Origin: Thermoflexibacter ruber
GTDB lineage: Bacteria > Bacteroidota > Bacteroidia > Cytophagales > Thermoflexibacteraceae
Assembly (NCBI RefSeq): GCF_900113045.1
Contig: NZ_FONY01000026.1
Span: forward strand, 1 to 64,000
Length of the DNA stretch: 64,000 nucleotides
Direction of reading: 5' to 3'
The position numbers and the translations under genes were made by a program. Shown piece after piece: positions 1 to 9,030 of this stretch. The notes under the pieces are model-generated. The model made no database searches. It had not been told where the DNA came from and saw only the letters and a list, made by a program, of their open reading frames with translations. The number at the start of each line of letters is the position of its first letter. Position 1 is the stretch's first letter.

Positions 1-272
1 CTACGTTCCAAAAGTTTAGGAAATAATGCTAAGTAGTTCTTCTTGACTATTTTATACCAAGCCTTCTCAGAATCGCAAACCATTTGACCGACAAGATTTA
101 GACAAATCACTTCACTATCCGAAAAAGTTGGTTTAGGTCCCGAACGTTCAACTAACTGACCGACTTCTTTGTAAATTTCATCTATAATGAAAAAAGTAAG
201 GGTCAGAAAATCTGATAAATTTAACTCTTTTATATTATCTTTGAATACTGAATCAATTGCGATTTGGTGCAT
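1..272 (-). CDS. IS982-like transposase, N-terminal part (cut by window edge)
   Basis: Reading the minus strand from the ATG at 272 to the window edge gives about 90 codons without a stop. The product has the segment GPKPTFSDSEVICLNLVGQM followed by a region ending in LFPKLLER, which resembles the N-terminal part of IS982-type DDE transposases. Transposases of this kind cut and rejoin insertion-sequence ends. The catalytic DDE residues would lie beyond the window, so intactness cannot be judged. A strong hairpin ends one base before the start codon. The neighbouring gene at 524 runs the other way. The family name is from memory of the sequence pattern, not a search. Confidence 0.6.
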   Translation of the reverse strand, partial: MHQIAIDSVFKDNIKELNLSDFLTLTFFIIDEIYKEVGQLVERSGPKPTFSDSEVICLNLVGQMVCDSEKAWYKIVKKNYLALFPKLLER

Positions 273-311
273 AGGTTATCTCTTTTTATGGTTGCACCTT
301 AGAGATAACCT
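273..311. promoter_or_regulatory. 11-bp inverted repeat abutting the transposase start codon
   Basis: AGGTTATCTCT at 273-283 is perfectly complementary to AGAGATAACCT at 301-311, with a 17-base loop. In the transposase mRNA this stem ends directly before the ATG. A second, competing pairing is possible: GGTGCA at 266-271, which covers part of the start codon, with TGCACC at 293-298 in the loop. Such structures often limit translation of insertion-sequence transposases by read-through mRNA. It could also be part of the element's terminal repeat. Confidence 0.55.
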
Positions 312-523
312 TTTTTACTGAAAATTCCAAACTAGCACAATCGGTTAAGTCAATAATAGTGATTCAAGAGCAAATTTAAGTATATATTCCAAATAAATAG
401 CATTACTTTGACGTAAGTATATTCGATAGCGTTGCAATCAGAGGAAAAATTTAATATGTTTTAAACTTTTATAAATCCATAAAAAAATTATTACCTTAGC
501 AGAATGTAGTAAAAATCGCCTTC

Positions 524-3500
524 ATGTCGGAAGTTGTAGAAAAAACAAAAGAAGAAATCTTAAAAGAAATAGCACGCTTAGAGGAGCAACTACACCAGTT
601 AGAGTTGGCAATGCCTACTCCTGTTTTTTCTTTGCCTCAAAAAAAAGCAAAGCTAAACTATACGACTAATGATGGACTGAGTACGACTGAATTGATTTGC
701 TTGCACGACCTCTCAGGGAAAATCATTAGGGTCAATGAGGAAGTCGAGGATATATTTGAAGTATATACTAAAGACGGGGCAACTCATAATATTAAGAATT
801 TTCTTGCCCCAGAAGTAAGGCATCTTTTCCAAGAATATATCCAAAATGTGCTTATAGAACGGGCTACCGAAGGGAAATTGAAACTCATTGATAAGCAAGG
901 GCGAGTTCGCCTTTTCAAATATCATGCTTTCTTAGAGGACAAAGACCAGCAAAACCCCTATATCCGTTGCCATGCTTGGGAGCTAATCTCTAAAGTAAAT
1001 GCACAGTTCAGTGAAAGCAATGAGTTCTACAAAAGTTTGTATGAGCATAATATCTCTTCCATTTTTTTACTCAATCCTGATGGCATGGTATTAGATGCCA
1101 ACGAAACCGCTCTACAACGCTTTGGCTTAAGCAAAGAAGATGTCATAGACACAGATTTTTATAACATACTCGCAGATACGGAGATAGATATTGAGATAGA
1201 AAAATTAGAAGATATTTTCCAAGAAGTCTGGTTTGGTCGCAATGTAAAAATGCAGGTCAACGGGAAAGACTTAAAAGGCAATGCTTTTACTTTGGAAATG
1301 ACTTTTAAAAAAGGAAAATTTTACAAAAAAGATATTATCATTTGCTTTGGCGATGACATCACTAAGGAACAGGACAACGAGCAAGAGATTATAGCTAAGT
1401 TCAATGAGTTGCGTATCATCAAGGAAACTATGCGGTATATTTCTGGGCAGTATCGCATCAATGATGTGTTGATGATGACTTTGGAGAAGCTCTATGAGTT
1501 GGACTATATCAACTCTGCGGGTATTTACCAAATGGGACGCAATCACCTCCAAGCACGTCTAAGATTTCATCTAAACATAGAAGGAGCAATCTTGGAGCAT
1601 TTATTGGAGATTAACGTAGAGGACTATCTCATACTTTTTTCAGAAAAACAATCGCTGGAGTTGTCGCCTTATACAGTTTGTCCAGAGCAGACGCAATCGC
1701 TGATTTTTATTCCTATTGCAGTAGAAAATCGGGTAAACTATGTTCTTTTGTTCAAATTAGCCGATAAGAACAAGGAAAGTACAAGCCTGCTACTCAACCT
1801 CTTAGGTATAGAACTGAGTAGTTACCTGACCCAGACCCAACTCAATAACAAGTTAGTACAAAGTGAAAATCGCTTTAGGGTGATTGCTGATAACTCGCCT
1901 TCCCTGCTCCGAATGACCGACATCAGAAATGAGTTTACTTTTTTTAGCCAGCCTTGGTTTACTTTTACAGGAAAGAGTAGCGAGCGACAGTTGAGAGAAA
2001 ACTGGCTGGAGTTAGTACATGAGGAAGATATCGAGTCCTTGAAAAATCAACTTAAAGCTGATTTTGCCGCAAGAGAAAGTTTTGAGCTTAGCTATCGCTT
2101 GCGTAGGGCAGATGGTAGCTACCGTTGGATGCAAGAGAATGGTACGCCTTACTACGACCAAGAAGGAGAATTTAAGGGCTACGTTTGCTCCGCAGTGGAT
2201 ATTACCGAACGCAGGCAAAAGGAAAAAGAAAGAAGTCAAGAAGATGCAATTAGGTACTCCAAAGAAAGACTACAAAAAGGGCTGAGCCAAGCCAATATTT
2301 TCGCAATTTCTGTGGAAAAAGACGGTATCATTTCTTTCTGCAATGAGTTTTTCTTGAAAAAAACAGGCTGGAGCGAACAAGAAATTATAGGCAGGTATCT
2401 ATTTGATATTTTTGAGCCAGACTTAGAAGAAAGCAGTACACAACTTTCGCAGGTAGATGGTTTCCTAAATACTTTTGAAGGGAAATTACAGACCGCAAAA
2501 GAGCATAGGCTTCAAATCCGCTTCAATACCATAGTGCTGAATGATAAAACAGGGAATATTGCCTCTGTAACCATTGTAGGGGAGGATATTTCCGAGAAAA
2601 TCCGTTTCCAAGAGGCTCTCAAAGAAAGCAATATGCGCCTCCAAGACTTATTTGACAATGCCAATGACCTCATTCAAGTTACAGGAGCTAATGGCAAGAT
2701 TTTATTCGCTAATAAGGCATGGAAACAAACTTTGGGCTATACAGATGAGGAATTGGAAAACCTAAAAATCATGGACATTCTCCATCCTGATTATGCCGTA
2801 GAAACCTATAAGACTTTTGGAAAGGTCAAGAAAACAGCACAAGTAACCAACGCACGTACAGCTTTGGTAGCAAAAAATGGGAAAAGAATAGATTTGGCAG
2901 GGAATTTTAGCTATGATGAAAAGGACAATGAGTTTAGAGCGTATCTATACGACATTACTGAAAAGGTACGCGCAGAAAAAGCCCAAAAACTGTATTATGA
3001 CATTGCCACACTTACGCTCAATAGTACTAACTTAGAAAATCTTTATGAAGGCTTTTATAATACTTTGAAGCGTGTCATAGAGGTAGATAGTTTTTTGATT
3101 GCGCTCAAAGACAGATATGACGACCGCAAGATTTATTTTCCTTATTATGTCAATTCACAATTTGCTCCCAAAGAAGGCATACAAGGAGTAAACTTTGCCA
3201 AGTATGCAGTAGAAAAATTTGAAAGACCTATTTTTTTGTACGAAGAGGTAATCAAACAAATTATCTTAAAGAAAAAAATCATGCCTGATACAGTCATACC
3301 AAAAGTCTGGCTGGGCGTTCCGCTTAAATTGGGAGAAAAAATTATTGGTATGATAGTCTTGCAGTCTTTCAAAGATTACAAATTATACACTAAGAAAGAT
3401 TTGGAGTTGCTTTCTTTTATCTCTGGACAGTTGGCTATAGCTATCAAACGCAGCCAGAACCAAGAAGAAATCAGTCATCAAGCCGCAAGGCTCAAAGCTG

Positions 3501-5482
3501 TATTTGACAGTGGGTCACACCTCATGTGGACGGTCAATCGCCAAATGATTATTACTCGCTTCAATCAAAAGGCTTCCTCTGCCAATAACATCTTGGGGAG
3601 AAATAGCATCGTCCCAGACGAACTAATAGGAGTCAATGACCAAAAAGACCAAACTACACAAGGGGAGTTCCTTTATTTTTGGCTGAACAAATACAGAAAA
3701 ACTTTTGAAGGCAAACAACAACACTTTGAAAGCAAAATCATTGATGAAAAAGGCAATGAAATCTGGTATGAGATATTTCTCAATCCTGTAAAAATACCAG
3801 GTGTAGAGGTATTGGAAGAAATCTCGGGGGTAGCACACAATATCACCACGAAGAAAAAATACGAATTGGCTTTGGCAGAGGCAAAAGAAATAGCAGAAAA
3901 GTCATTAGAAGTAAAAAAACGCTTCCTCTCCAATATGAGCCACGAGATTCGTACTCCTATGAATGGTATTATTGGCATGATAGAACTGCTGGCAGACTCA
4001 CACCTGGACGAGGAGCAGCAAAGTTGGATTTCGACCATGCGTAAGTCTTCTGAAACCTTGCTCAATATTTTGAATGATATTTTAGACTTATCTAAGATAG
4101 AAGCAGGAAAAATGGAACTCCGAAAAACGCCACTTTCTTTGCAAGCTATCATAGACAAGCTTTTTGCCCTCTTTGCCCAAAGAGCCTTGTCCAAAGATAT
4201 TACTATGTCGTATCGCTTTGATAGCCAAGTGCCTATATTTGTTCATGCAGATGAAACTCGCTTGCTACAAATTCTTTCTAACTTAACTTCTAATGGCTTA
4301 AAGTTTACAGAACACGGCGAAATTAACCTTAGGTTTTCTCATGTATGGCAAAAGGAAAAATGGCACAAAATCAAGGTAGAAGTCCAAGACACAGGTATCG
4401 GGATTCCTGAAGAGAAACTCAACGTACTTTTCAAAGCCTTTAGCCAAGCTGACAATTCTTACACCAAATCTTATGGTGGTACAGGTTTAGGTTTAGTCAT
4501 TTCACAAGAACTTTGTAAGCTAATGAACGGAGAAATTGGAGTATTCTCCGAAGTAGGCAAAGGCAGTACATTTTGGTTTACTTTTGAGGCAGAGGAATGT
4601 AAGGAGGAGGATGTACCCAAAGAGGAAATCATCATCAACAAGGAAGGAAGTGTCATTGAGAGAATCAATAGTTCTATCAAACTTTTGGTAGTAGATGACA
4701 ATGCCGTAAACCTCAAAGTAGCCAAAAGTATCTTGCAAAAAGCAGGCTGTAAAGTAGAAACAGCCCAAAGTGGGCAATCTGCCATCAACTTAGTGCAGCA
4801 AAACAGCTATGACTTGATTTTTATGGATATACAAATGCCTGTGATGAATGGAGTAATGACTACGGAACGCATCAAAACCTTAGGACTTCCTTATGTACCG
4901 CCTATTATTGCAATGACTGCTTTTTCTATGCAAGAGGAAAGACAAAGTTTTTTAGAGGCGGGCATGGACGATTATGTTTCTAAACCCATTAAGGCTCAAA
5001 TACTTATCAATAAGGTCAAAGAATGGATAGTAAAACTTGGACTACCATCTAAGATAGAGGAAACGCTTGTAGAGGAGAATACACCCAATATCAAAGAAAA
5101 GCAAGACAGCGAAAGCAAAGCCGAGCTATATACTCAAAAGCTCATTGTCAATAAAAGTGTAGCAGACCAACTCAAAAAGTATGGTGATGAGGAGATGGTA
5201 GCCGCTACTTATCAGGAATTTGAGGAAGAAACCACTCAAATTATTAATGGCTTGACAGAGGCGATTCAAATGCAAGATTTCAAAGAAGCTATGGGGTATG
5301 CCCATACTATCAAAGGAAGTGCAGGTACACTGGGCATAGAACGGCTCTCTATTCATGCCGCCAAAATGGAAAAAGAATTTAGAGAGAACATTCAAGAGAA
5401 TGCTATTAAAGACTTGCAAATTACTATTGCTCTTTTCGAGGAGTTTAAAGATAATTATAAGCAGATATTAGGGTTAGACTAA
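524..5482 (+). CDS. Giant cytoplasmic hybrid sensor histidine kinase (multi-PAS/GAF, REC, Hpt)
   Basis: A 1652-residue signalling protein without a signal peptide or membrane segment, so probably a cytoplasmic sensor. Order seen: PAS-like modules at about 50-150 and 165-275, GAF-like 295-440, three PAS/PAC modules between 447 and 815 (one ends SAVDITERR), GAF-like 825-985, another PAS to about 1110, a helical linker, HisKA with SHEIRTPMNG and the phosphoacceptor His1140, HATPase with DTGIGIP near 1287 and GGTGLGL near 1317, a receiver with VVDDN and acceptor Asp1435, and a C-terminal Hpt with HTIKGSAG (His1594). All phosphorelay residues are present, so an internal His-Asp-His relay is expected. 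The final acceptor would be a separate regulator not found nearby. The signal sensed is unknown. The ATG at 524 is preceded by a weak TACCTTAG box at 491-498. Confidence 0.93.
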   Translation: MSEVVEKTKEEILKEIARLEEQLHQLELAMPTPVFSLPQKKAKLNYTTNDGLSTTELICLHDLSGKIIRVNEEVEDIFEVYTKDGATHNIKNFLAPEVRHLFQEYIQNVLIERATEGKLKLIDKQGRVRLFKYHAFLEDKDQQNPYIRCHAWELISKVNAQFSESNEFYKSLYEHNISSIFLLNPDGMVLDANETALQRFGLSKEDVIDTDFYNILADTEIDIEIEKLEDIFQEVWFGRNVKMQVNGKDLKGNAFTLEMTFKKGKFYKKDIIICFGDDITKEQDNEQEIIAKFNELRIIKETMRYISGQYRINDVLMMTLEKLYELDYINSAGIYQMGRNHLQARLRFHLNIEGAILEHLLEINVEDYLILFSEKQSLELSPYTVCPEQTQSLIFIPIAVENRVNYVLLFKLADKNKESTSLLLNLLGIELSSYLTQTQLNNKLVQSENRFRVIADNSPSLLRMTDIRNEFTFFSQPWFTFTGKSSERQLRENWLELVHEEDIESLKNQLKADFAARESFELSYRLRRADGSYRWMQENGTPYYDQEGEFKGYVCSAVDITERRQKEKERSQEDAIRYSKERLQKGLSQANIFAISVEKDGIISFCNEFFLKKTGWSEQEIIGRYLFDIFEPDLEESSTQLSQVDGFLNTFEGKLQTAKEHRLQIRFNTIVLNDKTGNIASVTIVGEDISEKIRFQEALKESNMRLQDLFDNANDLIQVTGANGKILFANKAWKQTLGYTDEELENLKIMDILHPDYAVETYKTFGKVKKTAQVTNARTALVAKNGKRIDLAGNFSYDEKDNEFRAYLYDITEKVRAEKAQKLYYDIATLTLNSTNLENLYEGFYNTLKRVIEVDSFLIALKDRYDDRKIYFPYYVNSQFAPKEGIQGVNFAKYAVEKFERPIFLYEEVIKQIILKKKIMPDTVIPKVWLGVPLKLGEKIIGMIVLQSFKDYKLYTKKDLELLSFISGQLAIAIKRSQNQEEISHQAARLKAVFDSGSHLMWTVNRQMIITRFNQKASSANNILGRNSIVPDELIGVNDQKDQTTQGEFLYFWLNKYRKTFEGKQQHFESKIIDEKGNEIWYEIFLNPVKIPGVEVLEEISGVAHNITTKKKYELALAEAKEIAEKSLEVKKRFLSNMSHEIRTPMNGIIGMIELLADSHLDEEQQSWISTMRKSSETLLNILNDILDLSKIEAGKMELRKTPLSLQAIIDKLFALFAQRALSKDITMSYRFDSQVPIFVHADETRLLQILSNLTSNGLKFTEHGEINLRFSHVWQKEKWHKIKVEVQDTGIGIPEEKLNVLFKAFSQADNSYTKSYGGTGLGLVISQELCKLMNGEIGVFSEVGKGSTFWFTFEAEECKEEDVPKEEIIINKEGSVIERINSSIKLLVVDDNAVNLKVAKSILQKAGCKVETAQSGQSAINLVQQNSYDLIFMDIQMPVMNGVMTTERIKTLGLPYVPPIIAMTAFSMQEERQSFLEAGMDDYVSKPIKAQILINKVKEWIVKLGLPSKIEETLVEENTPNIKEKQDSESKAELYTQKLIVNKSVADQLKKYGDEEMVAATYQEFEEETTQIINGLTEAIQMQDFKEAMGYAHTIKGSAGTLGIERLSIHAAKMEKEFRENIQENAIKDLQITIALFEEFKDNYKQILGLD

Positions 5483-5594
5483 ACTACACAAAAAAAGTTT
5501 TTGAAAAAGTTTATACTAAATGCTTTTCTTTATTTTTATATCCAAATTTGTCTTTTGGCTATTAAGTAACCTACATACTAACCTTTTAAAATCA

Positions 5595-7781
5595 ATGAAT
5601 AAAAATCTAATTTTATACACTATTGCGGTTTCTCTATTTTTAGGTGTGATTTGGATAGTTATTCAACAAGGGCAGTTATTAGAGGTTGATAAAATAAGCC
5701 AAATAATTGAAAATAAAGACAGCATAGCTGACAGTAAGAGTAGCTTTAGTAATATATTTCATGATTTAAGCCAAAATTTTCATCACCCCCTTGCCTTACT
5801 TATCTTACAAATTATCTCTATTATTGTGGTTGCTCGCCTGTTTGCCATAGCGATTAGCAAAATCAAACAACCTACCGTCATAGGAGAAATCATAGCAGGT
5901 ATTGTTTTAGGAAAATCTTTTTTAGGACTGTTCTTACCAGAAGTATCTAATTTCCTATTTCCTGCTCAGTCCCTACCAGCCTTGCAGTTTTTAAGCCAGA
6001 TAGGTTTGATTCTCTTTATGTTTATTATAGGGATAGAGTTAGATGTCAATGTATTGCGTCAGAAAGTCCAAGAGGCAGTGGTGATTAGTCATGCAAGCAT
6101 TGTGATTCCTTTTGCTTTGGGCGTCATCTTGTCTTATTTTATTTATAGCACCTACGCTCCTAATGATGTCAAGTTTATATCATTTAGTCTATTCATGGGT
6201 ATTGCCATGAGTATTACTGCTTTTCCTGTGCTTGCGCGCATTATCCAAGAGCGTGGACTTACCAAATCCAAACTTGGAGCGATAGTGATTACCTGCGCTG
6301 CAGCTGATGACATCACTGCTTGGTGTCTTTTGGCAGTAGTAATTGCTATTGTAAAGGCTGGAACTATCTATACCGCCTTGCTTACTGTAGTCCTTTCAGT
6401 AGTGTATGTGGTGTTTATGCTTTATGTGGTAAGACCTCTACTACTCAACGTAAGTAGGGTATATGCCTCAAAAGAAGCTCTCAACAAAAATGTGGTTGCT
6501 TTTATCTTCATCGTTTTGTTAGCATCAGCTTATATCACAGAAATTATAGGTATTCACGCACTCTTTGGGGCTTTTTTAGCAGGAGCAGTTATCCCTAACG
6601 ATATTCGCTTCAAGGAAATCTTAACAGAAAAAATAGAAGATGTGAGTTTAGTCCTGCTTCTCCCTTTATTTTTTGTTTTTACAGGTTTAAGAACAGAAAT
6701 AGGATTATTAAAAGATGCTTCCTTATTGCTTACTTGTATAATTGTTATTATTACTGCCATAGTAGGCAAGTTAGCAGGTGCGGCGGTGATTGCTAAATTG
6801 GTGGGAATGTCGTGGAAAGATAGCTTAACAATAGGTATATTTATGAATACCAGAGGCTTAATGGAATTGGTCATTTTGAATATCGGCTATGACTTAGGCG
6901 TACTTAGTCCAGAGATTTTTTCTATGATGGTATTGATGGCGTTAGTAACGACTTTTATGACAGGGCCCTGTTTGAATTTACTAAACTATGTTGCAGATAA
7001 GTATAGCCATAAAACAAAAAGTAAAGAATTTAAAAATACTTTCCAAATTATTATCTCTTTCGGACCTCCACAGATGGGTAGTAAGTTATTAGAATTGGTT
7101 TCTCAGTTTACCTATAAAATCAGTAAGCAGGTCAATATCACTGCTTTGCACCTTACGCCAAGTACCCAACTGAGCCAAATAGATGCCCTGACTTTTGAAA
7201 GAGAGGCTTTTGAGCCTGTGAAAGAAACTGCTGAGCAGATGGGCTTGCACATAGAAACCAAGTACAAGGTAAGCGAAGACGTAGGGCGTGAGGTAGCTAA
7301 CACGGCTAATAAAGGAGGCTACGATATGCTCATCGTGGGAAGTGCCAAATCCCTTTTTTCTAAAGACAAATTAGGTGGAACAGTTCGCAATATTCTCTAT
7401 TATGCAGAGTGCCCTGTGGCAGTTTTTATTGAGAGGGGTTTTCAAACTGCCAATAAAATTGTACTTTTTTTAGATAATGAACATGATATTCCGCTTTTAA
7501 ATTTGACTAAAAAATTCTTAGATAATGTTACTTTTTTGGTCAGAATAGTCTATCATGGAGATTTATACAAAGAAGTTGCTAAGTTTCTGACCGACCCAGA
7601 GATTCCTCCACAATCAGTATCTATCATTCACAAGGAGAATTTTCATGTTGGCGTATTTGAGGAAACAGACTTGGTGATTATGAGTTTGACCTATTGGCAA
7701 CACATAGATGAGGAGGAGGTAAATTGGATAGAACAGATGTCTTCGGTGCTGATAGTCAAAGAATATCAAGTAAATTTGTAA
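5595..7781 (+). CDS. CPA2-type cation/proton antiporter with cytoplasmic stress-domain tail
   Basis: An integral membrane protein of the Kef/NapA (CPA2) monovalent cation:proton antiporter family. After a short N-terminal hydrophobic helix come about a dozen membrane segments carrying VIGEIIAGIVLG, the GIELD stretch and the paired acidic motif in TCAAADDITAW, then NTRGLMELV near the end of the membrane domain. The C-terminal 250 residues resemble universal stress protein domains (DMLIVGSAKS, then GTVRNILYYAECPVAVF), likely a regulatory nucleotide-binding module. I place the start at the ATG at 5595 (MNKNLILY); an in-frame ATG at 5520 would add 25 residues. The 3' end overlaps the convergent mcrC by 26 bp. 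Ion specificity cannot be read from sequence. Confidence 0.88.
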   Translation: MNKNLILYTIAVSLFLGVIWIVIQQGQLLEVDKISQIIENKDSIADSKSSFSNIFHDLSQNFHHPLALLILQIISIIVVARLFAIAISKIKQPTVIGEIIAGIVLGKSFLGLFLPEVSNFLFPAQSLPALQFLSQIGLILFMFIIGIELDVNVLRQKVQEAVVISHASIVIPFALGVILSYFIYSTYAPNDVKFISFSLFMGIAMSITAFPVLARIIQERGLTKSKLGAIVITCAAADDITAWCLLAVVIAIVKAGTIYTALLTVVLSVVYVVFMLYVVRPLLLNVSRVYASKEALNKNVVAFIFIVLLASAYITEIIGIHALFGAFLAGAVIPNDIRFKEILTEKIEDVSLVLLLPLFFVFTGLRTEIGLLKDASLLLTCIIVIITAIVGKLAGAAVIAKLVGMSWKDSLTIGIFMNTRGLMELVILNIGYDLGVLSPEIFSMMVLMALVTTFMTGPCLNLLNYVADKYSHKTKSKEFKNTFQIIISFGPPQMGSKLLELVSQFTYKISKQVNITALHLTPSTQLSQIDALTFEREAFEPVKETAEQMGLHIETKYKVSEDVGREVANTANKGGYDMLIVGSAKSLFSKDKLGGTVRNILYYAECPVAVFIERGFQTANKIVLFLDNEHDIPLLNLTKKFLDNVTFLVRIVYHGDLYKEVAKFLTDPEIPPQSVSIIHKENFHVGVFEETDLVIMSLTYWQHIDEEEVNWIEQMSSVLIVKEYQVNL

Positions 7782-9024
7782 GATTGTTTTCCTGCCATTT
7801 CCAAGAGAAAATGGTTAATTTTTTTGTTTGGTTCTCCTCGAGAAATAGTATTTTATGTTCTTGAAAGTCTGAATTTTGTGGATAGATTAAGACAAGGTTT
7901 TCGCAATCATACTTTTGCCCATACACATAAATTTGATACATGTCCTGCTCGTCTATGCCCATGTTCCTCTTTTTTTCATCAATAATCTTCCATTTAATAT
8001 CTATGAGCATTACTACTTTTTCATTCTTGTCTTTAATAAGTATATCAGGCTGTAAACCAAACTGTTGAATGGGAAAAACAATCAAATACTTACTTTTTTC
8101 TTGGCTGATGACTTGGTAGTTTTCCTGGAAAATGACATTGATTTGTTGGCTGATATATCTCTCAAATACCTGTTGCATAGGAAAAAGTAGGGCAAGTCCA
8201 AAATAATCCCCTGCCCAATTTGTCCACGCACTTTCTTGTAAAAAAAGCTGAATCCAAAGGAAAATTTTTTCATAAGATTTTGAATGATAAGACCTTATGT
8301 CTTTCTCCATTGCGATTAAGTCGGCAAGTGGAGTCTTGGACAGACTGATTTGCTCAAAAGCTATCAGCAAATTGTTGATTGGGGGTTGGAGTGACGGTCG
8401 CCTGCTGAGTTGATGTAAGACTGTTTTAATCAGACGATTAGGAATAGTATCCGCCACAAATGCCTGAAATTGTGTATAAAACAAGTGTGGCTGAGTGAGT
8501 TTTTGCTTGATGTCTTGGCTGACAATGACCTTGCCGCTCAGGTAAGGCTGGGCTTCTTCTTTGAGTATATAGTCATGTTGCAAGCCTTGTTGTAATAGCT
8601 TTTCTACTTCTTTTAAAAACTGATGAATAAAAATTTCTAATAAAAATGATTGATTATCTATTTGTAAATGAGATTCTTGTAAAGTAATAAAGGGCAAATT
8701 AGGTAAAGTTTTTAACATATTAATCAGCATTTTTTTACTCTCCACACTGCTGGCATAGGGATAGATTTTAGGGAGAATCTCTATTTGCGTATCGTCTGCT
8801 AACTCGATAACTCCTACGAAGTTTTTTACTTTCATCAATTCCTTTCCTTGCTGATACTGGAGGCTAATTACCTGATTTACTTTTCTTTCTTGATATTCTA
8901 AGGCTAAAGTTTTGAGCAGATGAAAAGTCGATAAGGGTAAAAAAATTTCCTCAAAGCTATTTTCCTCAGTCGAGTTGTCATCTTGGGGATAGATAGTTCC
9001 ATATTCGCAAATCGTATAGTGCAT
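7756..9024 (-). CDS. mcrC: McrC-type restriction nuclease subunit (no McrB nearby)
   Basis: 422 residues resembling McrC, the nuclease subunit of McrBC modification-dependent restriction systems, which cut methylated DNA when driven by the McrB GTPase. The N-terminal half has the family pattern VGVIELADDTQIEILPKI. The C-terminal half has a PD-(D/E)xK nuclease core: PD at 326-327, then IDIKWK with D342 and K344, followed by DMYQIYVYG. These residues look intact. No McrB-type AAA+ GTPase gene is visible anywhere in the window. The gene follows the GldN-like gene by 6 bp, so the two are probably cotranscribed. Its 3' end overlaps the antiporter gene tail to tail. Confidence 0.85.
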   Translation of the reverse strand: MHYTICEYGTIYPQDDNSTEENSFEEIFLPLSTFHLLKTLALEYQERKVNQVISLQYQQGKELMKVKNFVGVIELADDTQIEILPKIYPYASSVESKKMLINMLKTLPNLPFITLQESHLQIDNQSFLLEIFIHQFLKEVEKLLQQGLQHDYILKEEAQPYLSGKVIVSQDIKQKLTQPHLFYTQFQAFVADTIPNRLIKTVLHQLSRRPSLQPPINNLLIAFEQISLSKTPLADLIAMEKDIRSYHSKSYEKIFLWIQLFLQESAWTNWAGDYFGLALLFPMQQVFERYISQQINVIFQENYQVISQEKSKYLIVFPIQQFGLQPDILIKDKNEKVVMLIDIKWKIIDEKKRNMGIDEQDMYQIYVYGQKYDCENLVLIYPQNSDFQEHKILFLEENQTKKLTIFSWKWQENNLTNLLDIL

Positions 9025-9030
9025 AAGTCA

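Noticed and set aside
3673-4194. 173-codon open frame on the minus strand within the giant kinase gene
   Set aside because: It lies wholly opposite the conserved HisKA region, its product is Ser/Phe rich without motifs, and it is explained as a shadow of the real gene.
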